In this document: piece after piece, positions 25,860-35,455 of the stretch
Layout: each line of letters starts with the position of its first letter
Numbering within the stretch: the stretch's first letter is position 1
Origin: Streptomyces catenulae
GTDB taxonomy: Bacteria; Actinomycetota; Actinomycetes; Streptomycetales; Streptomycetaceae
Direction of reading: 5' to 3'
Assembly: GCF_000718015.1 (NCBI RefSeq)
Contig: NZ_JODY01000009.1
Location: forward strand, 1-64,000
Length of the DNA stretch: 64,000 bases
Made by a program: the position numbers and the translations under genes
The notes under the pieces: generated by a model
Seen by the model: only the letters and a program-made list of their open reading frames with translations
What the model was told of the DNA's origin: nothing
Database searches by the model: none

Positions 25860-26040
25860 TTGCAGCCTCGTCATTCTCCGTCGGAAGCCCGCGTACGGGA
25901 CAACCGGACACATGGACCCACCACGCTACCGAGAATGCCGATTCCCGAGGCACACCGAACCCAGGGGGCACGGCGCCCGATGTGGCGGCCTTCCGCGTCG
26001 GCGCTCTCGTCGAGGCAGGACGATCTGTCTCCGACCCGGC

Positions 26041-26493
26041 TCAGGCCGGGTCCTCCAGGGCCTGGATGAGGAGATGCGACAGACGGCGGAGCTCCTCGGT
26101 GTGGGCCTTGCCGAACTTCTCCAGTGCCGGAGCCAGTCGAGCCTCGATCTGGACGAAGGTCTCGTCCACCACCCGGTGTCCCTCGGCCGTGAGGTGGTTG
26201 TCCACCACCCGGCCGCGGGCCGGGGAGCGCTCCACCAGGCCCTTCTCCTGCAGGGACCGGACGAGACGGCTGACGGCCTGCGGCGTGTGGACCGCGGCGC
26301 GGGCGAGCTCCGAGGCGGAGGCGCCGGGTGTCCGCTTCAGCTCCCGCAGTACCGTCCACTGCCCGAGGGTGAGTCCCAGCGGGTGGATGACCTGCTCGAT
26401 CCGGTCGGCGAAGTGGTGCCGGATGATCCTGGACAGTGCACCGATTTCGATCCCCTGCGGCAGCGGGACGCCCGAGTTCTTCATCTTTGACAT
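26041..26493 (-). CDS. MarR-family transcriptional regulator
   Basis: A 150-residue MarR protein with the winged helix-turn-helix in the middle (LTLGQWTVLRELKRTPGASASELARAAVHTPQAVSRLVRSLQEKGLVER, then the wing ARGRVVDNHLTAEG) and helical dimerisation ends. It is divergent from an MFS efflux gene with a clear inverted repeat between them, the classic layout of a repressor controlling its own gene and an exporter. The ligand is unknown. Confidence 0.88.
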   Translation of the reverse strand: MSKMKNSGVPLPQGIEIGALSRIIRHHFADRIEQVIHPLGLTLGQWTVLRELKRTPGASASELARAAVHTPQAVSRLVRSLQEKGLVERSPARGRVVDNHLTAEGHRVVDETFVQIEARLAPALEKFGKAHTEELRRLSHLLIQALEDPA

Positions 26494-26510
26494 GCTACCT
26501 GTCGCGTTCT

Positions 26511-26532
26511 ATGTTGAATCGCAGTTCAATAT
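26511..26532. promoter_or_regulatory. Probable MarR operator
   Basis: ATGTTGAA-N6-TTCAATAT, eight-base arms with one mismatch, lies 18 bp upstream of the marR start in the divergent spacer. This 22-bp palindrome, in an AT-rich patch, has the form and position of a MarR operator. Confidence 0.65.
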
Positions 26533-26667
26533 GGAACCCTGATTCCAGATCGGTCGGCCGCGTGCCGGAGCGACCGAGGTGTCCATTCCGGGCCGGGGCG
26601 CAGGCCCCGGGCCGGCCGATCCGTGAAGCCGACTCGGCTTCCCCCCGTCCGTATCCGGAGATGGACC

Positions 26668-27906
26668 ATGCCCGTGCCCGCAGTCACCCGTGCCACACCG
26701 GAGTCGAACGCGCGACAGCAAACCCTGCCCGGATGGCTGGTCGCCCTCCTGGCCACTTCCTGTGGACTGACCGTCGCCAACCTCTACTACGCCCAGCCGC
26801 TCCTGGAGATGATGCGCCGGACCTTCCAGCTCCAGGACTCGACCGCCGGTCTGCTGATCACCCTGACCCAGCTCGGCTACGCCGTCGGCATGGTGTTCCT
26901 GGTCCCTCTCGGCGACCGCATCGAGAACTCCCGTCTGGTCTCCGTCCTGCTCACCGTCACGGCCCTGGCCATGGCCGCCGGTGGCCTCGCCCCCACCTTC
27001 ACCGTCCTGCTCGTCGCCGCACTCGTCGCGGGCGCCACCTCCGTCGTCGCACAGGTCCTCGTCCCCTACGTCGCCGACCTCGCCCCCGATCACCTGCGCG
27101 GCGCCGTGGTGGGCAAGGTCATGAGCGGACTGCTCGCCGGGATCCTGCTCTCCCGCACCGTGGGCAGCCTGCTCGCGGACGTCGCGGGCTGGCGCACCGT
27201 CTACCTGGTCTCCGCCGCCCTGATGGCGATCCTGGCCCTCGTCCTGCGCCGCGCGCTGCCCCACCGGGCCCCCACCAGCACCGATCCCTACACCGTGCTG
27301 CTGCGTTCCATGGCCCGCCTGATCCGCGTCCACCCGCAGCTGCGCCGCCGGTCCTTCTACCACGCCTGCATGTTCGCCGCCTTCAGCGCGTTCTGGACGA
27401 CCATCTCCTACGTCCTGACCACCGCGCCGTACCACTACTCTCAGCTCCAGGTCGGCCTGTTCGCCCTCGTCGGCGCCGCCGGTGCGCTCGTCGCCCCTCT
27501 CGCGGGCCGCCTCGCCGACCGGGGGCTCGCCCACCGGCTCACCCCCGTGACCTGCCTGCTCGCCTCCGCCACCCTCATCTGGGCCGGTCTGGCCGCCCAC
27601 CGGATCCTCGTCCTCGCCGCGGCCGCGGTCCTCCTGGACTGCGCCGTGCAGTGTTCCCTGATCTTCGGGCAGCACACCATCTACCAACTCGACGCGGACG
27701 CCCGCGCCCGGATCACCGGCGTCTACATCGCCACCTTCTTCGTCGGCGGCGCCATCGGCTCCCAACTCGGCACCCTCGCCCACCACGTGGGTAACTGGAC
27801 CACGGTCACGCTCACCGCGGCCGCCTTCCCCGTCATCGCCACGCTCGTCTGGACCACCGACCGCACCCACACCCGCAGGAAGCGCCGGGCGGCAGACGCC
27901 GTATGA
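26668..27906 (+). CDS. MFS transporter (DHA1-like efflux)
   Basis: A 412-residue major facilitator with twelve predicted helices. The A-motif loop between helices 2 and 3 reads VPLGDRIENSRLV, and helix 1 has the LTVANLYYAQPLLEMM signature of the YnfM/arabinose-efflux-like group of drug exporters. ATG 26668 is chosen from CCGGAG at the right distance. It is divergent from the marR gene and probably repressed by it. It ends only 20 bp before the convergent amidase gene. The substrate is unknown. Confidence 0.85.
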   Translation: MPVPAVTRATPESNARQQTLPGWLVALLATSCGLTVANLYYAQPLLEMMRRTFQLQDSTAGLLITLTQLGYAVGMVFLVPLGDRIENSRLVSVLLTVTALAMAAGGLAPTFTVLLVAALVAGATSVVAQVLVPYVADLAPDHLRGAVVGKVMSGLLAGILLSRTVGSLLADVAGWRTVYLVSAALMAILALVLRRALPHRAPTSTDPYTVLLRSMARLIRVHPQLRRRSFYHACMFAAFSAFWTTISYVLTTAPYHYSQLQVGLFALVGAAGALVAPLAGRLADRGLAHRLTPVTCLLASATLIWAGLAAHRILVLAAAAVLLDCAVQCSLIFGQHTIYQLDADARARITGVYIATFFVGGAIGSQLGTLAHHVGNWTTVTLTAAAFPVIATLVWTTDRTHTRRKRRAADAV

Positions 27907-27926
27907 GGTCCGCTCCCCACGCCCCG

Positions 27927-29303
27927 TCAGAACGCAGGTCGGCGGCCACGGACGGGGCTCATCTCCTCCAGGCGCTCCGCGAGGCCGAGGAGGAGGTCCT
28001 CGGCCCACCACCGGCTGACCAACTGGACGCCGAGAGGCAGCCCGTCGTCCGTGGCACCGAAGGGGAGCGCGACGGCCGGGAGGCCGGTCAGATTGAACGG
28101 TACGGTCGCGCGCATCACCGCGCGCGCCGGTAGGGAGACACCGTCCACATCGAGGCGGCTGCGGCCATGGGGCGGCGCGGGGAAGGGGGTTACGGGGCAC
28201 AGAAGGACGTCGTGGTCGGCGAACCATGCGGCGAACCGGGCGCGCAGTTGCTCCACCTCGTGCTCGGCGGCGAGGTAGTCGGCCAGCGCAACCTCGGCCG
28301 ATTCCAGCGTGGCCGCGATCACCGGGTGCACCTCCGTCTCGCGGCCGGAGGTGACGGCGCGCAGGGCGGGACGTACCTCCGCGGGGAACAGCGTCGCCGA
28401 CAGCAGGGTGCAGTCCCGCTCGGCGAGCCAGGGAAGCTCGCTCTCCCGGACGTCGTACCCGGACCCGGCCAGCGCCGTGGCCGCCGCGGCGACGGTGGCG
28501 GCGACCTGTTGATCGACCGGGCCGAACGCCGCGGCGGTCCAGCCGATGCGCAGTCGGCCCCCGCCGCGGGTGGGGCCCGCGGCGGGCAGCGCCACGGCGT
28601 ACGGGTCGCTGCCGTCGGGCCCTTCCATCAGGGAGAGCGCCAAGCGCAGATCGCGCACGCTGCGGGCCATGGGACCGGCGTGCCACCAACGGCGCGGCAC
28701 GGCAGGGAAGTGGCCGGTCATCGGCAACCTGCCATGGGTGGGTTTGAGCGAGACGATCCCTGTGTCGGCGGCGGGCCCGCGCACGGAGATGGCGACATCG
28801 CTCCCGATACCGAGCGGCGAGAGCCCGCTCGCGATGGCCGCCGACTCACCGCCGCTGGAGCCCCCGGGCGTGCGCCGCGGGTCGTAGGGGTTCAGGGACC
28901 TGCCGGTGAGGCGGTTGTCCGTCTCGGTCCAGTAGGACATCTCCGGCAGGTTCGTCTTGGCCAGCAGGATGCCGCCGGCCTGCCGGAGGCGGGCCACCAG
29001 GGTGGCGTCGGTATCGGGCACCCGGTCGGCGAAGAGCCTCGACCCCCGGGTGGTGAGGGCCCCTGCGGTGTCGAAGGAGTCCTTGACGGTGAACGGGACG
29101 CCGCCGAGCGGGCCGTCGCTCGGCCGCGCCGCGGCGTGCAGCGCCTGCTCCCCGAGCACGGTCACGAAGGCGTTCACCCGGTCCGCGACTGCCTCGATCC
29201 GGTCGAGATGGGCGGCCACCACCTCGACGGCGCTCACCGTGCCCGCCGAGATCAGACCCGCGAGTCCGACCGCGTCGTGCCATACGAGTTCGCTCGGCTC
29301 CAT
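27927..29303 (-). CDS. Amidase-signature family protein with altered nucleophile loop
   Basis: A 458-residue amidase-signature enzyme, cytoplasmic. The catalytic Lys74 (FTVKDSF) and the cis-Ser region (TPGGSSGGE, Ser149/150) are intact. The nucleophile motif, normally GSDxGGSxRxPA, reads [12 protein letters not shown]: Ser173 is kept but the two oxyanion-hole glycines are Ala171 and Ile172. That would be expected to weaken or alter catalysis. The rest, including [14 protein letters not shown], is normal. Family members hydrolyse amides such as Glu-AMP-like esters, allophanate or aryl amides; the substrate is not predictable. Confidence 0.85.
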   Translation of the reverse strand: MEPSELVWHDAVGLAGLISAGTVSAVEVVAAHLDRIEAVADRVNAFVTVLGEQALHAAARPSDGPLGGVPFTVKDSFDTAGALTTRGSRLFADRVPDTDATLVARLRQAGGILLAKTNLPEMSYWTETDNRLTGRSLNPYDPRRTPGGSSGGESAAIASGLSPLGIGSDVAISVRGPAADTGIVSLKPTHGRLPMTGHFPAVPRRWWHAGPMARSVRDLRLALSLMEGPDGSDPYAVALPAAGPTRGGGRLRIGWTAAAFGPVDQQVAATVAAAATALAGSGYDVRESELPWLAERDCTLLSATLFPAEVRPALRAVTSGRETEVHPVIAATLESAEVALADYLAAEHEVEQLRARFAAWFADHDVLLCPVTPFPAPPHGRSRLDVDGVSLPARAVMRATVPFNLTGLPAVALPFGATDDGLPLGVQLVSRWWAEDLLLGLAERLEEMSPVRGRRPAF

Positions 29304-29467
29304 CGGCTCCGGCGCCCCTTCCTCCGTGACAAGAATTCCGGCTCTGTCCGATCAACTCTCCCTGACGGGAGGCGATCTCACCTTATTCCGGCGGTACGGG
29401 GGAGCCCTGCGGACCGGGGATCCCCCGCTGTCCCACCGGTGTCCCGCTTCCGTCCCCGGAGCTGCGG

Positions 29468-29501
29468 CCGCCCGCTCCCCGTCGGTACGGGGAGCGGGCG
29501 G
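29468..29501. terminator. Terminator downstream of thiI
   Basis: A perfect 15-bp stem, CCGCCCGCTCCCCGT (29468-29482) with ACGGGGAGCGGGCGG (29487-29501), loop CGGT, lies 18 bp beyond the thiI stop (minus strand). It is almost identical to the hairpin after prpC. Confidence 0.8.
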
Positions 29502-29518
29502 ACGTGGGCGGTCTGCCG

Positions 29519-30790
29519 TCAGACGGGTGCCGGGCAGCTGCCGCCCTTCGCCGGTGCCGTCGCGTCCTCCCCGGGCCGCAGCACCTGCGCCGACTCCAGC
29601 AGCGCCTCGATCACCTCGTCCATCTCCAGCCGCCGCTCCACCGACCGTAGCTGCGGCAGCCCGGCGCGGGTGCTGACCTGCGGCGGGGCCAGCAGCGAGC
29701 AGCAGTCCTCGTCCGGCAGCACCGACACCTCGGCCGTCCCGATCGTCCGCGCCTCGTCGATGATCTCCTGCTTCTCCCAGCCGATCAGCGGCCGCAGCAC
29801 CGGCAGCCGGGCCGCCTCGTCCACCGCGACCATGTTCGCCAGCGTCTGGCTCGCCACCTGCCCCAGACTGTCGCCCGTCACCAGCGCCTCGGCGCCGGTC
29901 CGCGCCGCCAGCGCCGAGGCGGTACGCACCATCAGCCGCCGCTGCGCGACCACCTGGAGCCGTCCCGCCCCCGCCACCGCGAGCTGCTTCTGCGCCGAGC
30001 CGAGCGCGACCACGTGCAGCTCGCCCGGCGGCTGGCTGCGGTTCAGCTCCCGGGCCAGCGCATACGCCTTGTAGACGGAGGCGGCGTTGGTGTACGGCGC
30101 CCCGCTGAAGTGGACGAAGTCGCAGGCCAGCCCGCGCCGCATGGCCCGGTGCGCGGCCACCGGCGAGTCGTACCCGCCGGACAGCAGCACCAGCGCCCGC
30201 CCGCTGGAGCCGACCGGCAGTCCGCTCAGCCCGCGGTGGCGCTCCCACGACAGATAGGTCTCCCGGTGGTCGATCTCCACCGAGAGGGTGACGTCGGGCG
30301 AGGTCAGATCGACGGGCAGCCCCGCCAACGCCTCCTGGATCCGCGCACCCAGATGCCCGGCCATCTTCGACGACGTCAGCGGGAAGTCCTTGTTCCGCCG
30401 CCGCACCCGGACCGCGAAACTGCGCACCCGCCGCCGCGCACAGGCCGTCCGCAGCGCCGTCACCGCCGCCGCGGTCACCTCCTCCATGGTGGACGCGACC
30501 CGTACGGCTGGCTCGACGTAGTGGAACCCGACGACCCGCCGGGCCCGCTCCACCAACGCCTCCGGCGGCACCTCACCGCCCACCACGGTGATGTTCTGCG
30601 CCCCCTTGATCCAGGTGGAGCCGCCGATGCCGCGCAGCGCGATCCGCAGATTGTCGTGCAGCCGCTCGATGAACCGGTGGCGGTTGCGTCCCTTGAGGAA
30701 GACCTCGCCGTGCTTGAGCAGCACGCAGGAACCGCCGGCCGGAGCGGTGGAAGTGTCCCGGGGAGCGGGGACACGGGAGTTGCCGGTCAT
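29519..30790 (-). CDS. thiI: ThiI-type THUMP/PP-loop tRNA sulfurtransferase, last gene of the nrd operon
   Basis: A 423-residue protein. An N-terminal ferredoxin-like part (LLKHGEVFLKGRNRHRF) and THUMP domain (about 60-170) are followed by a PP-loop ATPase domain with LVLLSGGYDSPVAAHRAM. ThiI adenylates tRNA for 4-thiouridine synthesis and can feed thiazole synthesis. There is no C-terminal rhodanese domain, as in Bacillus and archaeal ThiI; Cys pairs DEDCCSLL and GGSCPAPV remain. The ATG is 11 bp after the nrdF stop, so it belongs to the nrdIEF transcript. Why a tRNA thiolation gene travels with a ribonucleotide reductase is unclear. Confidence 0.87.
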   Translation of the reverse strand: MTGNSRVPAPRDTSTAPAGGSCVLLKHGEVFLKGRNRHRFIERLHDNLRIALRGIGGSTWIKGAQNITVVGGEVPPEALVERARRVVGFHYVEPAVRVASTMEEVTAAAVTALRTACARRRVRSFAVRVRRRNKDFPLTSSKMAGHLGARIQEALAGLPVDLTSPDVTLSVEIDHRETYLSWERHRGLSGLPVGSSGRALVLLSGGYDSPVAAHRAMRRGLACDFVHFSGAPYTNAASVYKAYALARELNRSQPPGELHVVALGSAQKQLAVAGAGRLQVVAQRRLMVRTASALAARTGAEALVTGDSLGQVASQTLANMVAVDEAARLPVLRPLIGWEKQEIIDEARTIGTAEVSVLPDEDCCSLLAPPQVSTRAGLPQLRSVERRLEMDEVIEALLESAQVLRPGEDATAPAKGGSCPAPV

Positions 30791-30801
30791 GTGTGAACCT
30801 T

Positions 30802-34000
<3,199 letters not shown>

Positions 34001-34004
<4 letters not shown>

Positions 34005-34426
34005 CGTGCCGGACCCGCCGGTGAGTGCCGTGTCCAAAATTTCCGCAGTCCTTCCCTCACGGCACGGACATCGCGGTCCGTGCCCAGCAGTTCGAATCGG
34101 TACAGCTCGGGAACGCCGCACTTCGCCGAGATCACCCGGCCCGCCAGGCAGTAGTCCGCACCGAAGTTGGTGTTGCCCGAGGCGATGACCCCGCGCAGCA
34201 ACGCCCGGTTCGCCGGATCGTTGAGGAAGCGGATCACCTGCCGGGGCACCGCACCGCTGCGCTCCCCGCCGCCGTAGGTCGGCACGATCAGCACATACGG
34301 CTCGGTCACCTGCGGCATGGGCTCACGCTGCGGGTGCAGGGGGATGCGGGCGGCGGGCAGGCCCAGCCGTGCCACGAAACGCTTGGTGTTCTCCGAGACG
34401 CTGGAGAAATACACGAGCCCGCTCAT
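34001..34426 (-). CDS. nrdI: Flavodoxin-like NrdI
   Basis: A 141-residue NrdI. The FMN phosphate loop is [14 protein letters not shown], with PTYGGG and the family segment [20 protein letters not shown] before [15 protein letters not shown]. NrdI supplies superoxide or a related oxidant for cofactor assembly in class Ib, and in class Ie is required to hydroxylate the tyrosine of NrdF. First gene of nrdI-nrdE-nrdF-thiI; its stop overlaps the nrdE start. No nrdH is present in the operon. The 178-base leader between aptamer and start codon could carry the riboswitch expression platform. Confidence 0.93.
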
Positions 34427-34604
34427 CGGACCACCGCCTCCTCTCGCTCGTTCCCGTGGTGCTCCGGGGACGGGGGAGGGCGGGGCGCATGCGGAGCTGC
34501 CGGAACGGACGCACGGGGGCGCACCGGACCGGGGTCCGTACGACGGCCACGCGGCCCTCCCTCGGGGCCTCGGAGCGCGTACACCGCGGATCGGCGTACG
34601 CACC

Positions 34605-34800
34605 GGTGGCAGGTCTTCGGACTCACGGGCACGCCCTCCGGGGAGGACACCTACGGGCCGTCGCTTCCCGGGTCCGTCGGACCCAGTGCGTATGACGGCG
34701 GTCGTTCCCGTTCACCGCTGCGGGGCAGTCCCGGATTTCCACCGGGTTCCCTCTTGCCTCACCGGACACCACAGCGCCCGGTGAACCACCAGCACCAGCA
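34605..34800 (-). promoter_or_regulatory. Cobalamin riboswitch upstream of nrdIEF-thiI
   Basis: Read on the minus strand, the leader has GGTGGAAATCCGGGACTGCC, CCGCAGCGGTGA, GGAACGACCGCCGTCATACG, CACTGGG, CCGGGAAGCGACGG and the closing B12 box GAGTCCGAAGACCTGCC, an almost textbook cobalamin aptamer. It lies about 180 bases before nrdI. High adenosylcobalamin is expected to switch the operon off, as reported for the class Ia nrdABS operon of Streptomyces coelicolor. Boundaries are approximate. Confidence 0.95.
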
Positions 34801-34847
34801 ACACTACATCTGGTTGCACCCGGATGGGACCAGCCCAGATGTTGTGT
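34801..34847. promoter_or_regulatory. Pair of NrdR-box-like palindromes
   Basis: Box A, ACACTACATCTGGTTG, is at 34801-34816. Box B, ACACAACATCTGGGCT, is at 34832-34847 on the minus strand. Both fit the NrdR consensus (ACACWANATNTNG core), share ACAC-ACATCTGG, and their centres are 31 bp apart, three helical turns, as is typical for paired NrdR boxes. They sit just upstream of the riboswitch. NrdR represses reductase operons when dATP/ATP levels are high. The nrdR gene is not in the window. Confidence 0.8.
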
Positions 34848-34859
34848 TCGCGATCCAAG

Positions 34860-34873
34860 TTAGGTATACCTAA
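34860..34873. promoter_or_regulatory. Perfect palindrome TTAGGTATACCTAA
   Basis: A 14-bp perfect palindrome, 13 bp beyond the NrdR boxes, between the divergent nrd operon and the pyrophosphohydrolase gene. The TTAGG/CCTAA half-sites recall iron boxes of DtxR/IdeR/DmdR proteins, but the spacer is four bases, not the nine of the 19-bp iron box. The regulator is therefore unassigned. Confidence 0.5.
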
Positions 34874-35031
34874 GTTCGGCGTCGGCCGGGGTGGTGTCAC
34901 CCCCGCGGAGGCGCCCATCCGTACGGGTGGGTTCCCCGGGGCGTCTGGTCAGAGCGGTGGCGACTTCCCTGGGCTGCGGCGGCATGAGGGGCGGCGGTTC
35001 GGCGACCGCTCCGCGGCGACGGGTGCAGCAG

Positions 35032-35358
35032 GTGAACCGCTACAGCACGGCCGGGAAGCTGGTACGCGACCGGATCCCGCAGATCATCCGGGAGGACGGG
35101 GCCGAGCCGATCGTCCGGACCGCGGACCCGGAGGAGTACCGCAGCCGCCTGCGGGACAAGCTCGGCGAGGAGGTCGCCGAGTTCCTCGCGGCGGACGAGG
35201 CCGGAGCGCTGGAAGAGCTGGCGGACGTCCTGGAGATCGTCCGCGCACTCGCCGCCGACCTCGGCGTCGCCCCCGACCAACTGGAGAAGATCCGCGAGTC
35301 CAAGGCCCGGGAACGGGGCGGCTTCACCCAGCGCGTGGTGTGGGCGGGGAACCGGTGA
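35032..35358 (+). CDS. Small MazG/PRA-PH-like nucleotide pyrophosphohydrolase
   Basis: A 108-residue all-alpha NTP pyrophosphohydrolase-like protein. It begins NRYSTAGKLVRDRIPQIIRE and shows the metal motif of the MazG/HisE group: ExxE in GEEVAEF and ExxD in EELADVLEIV. The GTG at 35032 is chosen because homologous proteins begin at this KLVRD segment; the ribosome site is weak (GGTGCAGCAG). The family hydrolyses NTPs to NMPs (house-cleaning) or phosphoribosyl-ATP. It lies next to, and divergent from, the ribonucleotide reductase operon, a sensible but unproven nucleotide-pool connection. Confidence 0.75.
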   Translation: MNRYSTAGKLVRDRIPQIIREDGAEPIVRTADPEEYRSRLRDKLGEEVAEFLAADEAGALEELADVLEIVRALAADLGVAPDQLEKIRESKARERGGFTQRVVWAGNR

Positions 35359-35410
35359 GGGTGTGCGGGAGGGGTGCCGGGTCACCCCCGACCCCGCCCT
35401 GAAAACACCA

Positions 35411-35440
35411 GGGCCGGGACGCCCGTAGGTGTCCCGGCCC
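35411..35440. terminator. Bidirectional terminator between the pyrophosphohydrolase gene and metE
   Basis: A perfect 10-bp stem, GGGCCGGGAC (35411-35420) with GTCCCGGCCC (35431-35440), ten-base loop, lies between two convergent genes. Confidence 0.8.
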
Positions 35441-35455
35441 CTCAGACGGCCTCGG

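Noticed and set aside
34427..34604. A possible nrdH gene before nrdI
   Set aside because: No frame in the 178-bp leader encodes a glutaredoxin-like CxxC protein; it is riboswitch leader sequence.
34860..34873. A classic DtxR/DmdR iron box
   Set aside because: Half-sites match but the total length is 14 bp, not the 19 bp required, so only an unassigned palindrome is reported.
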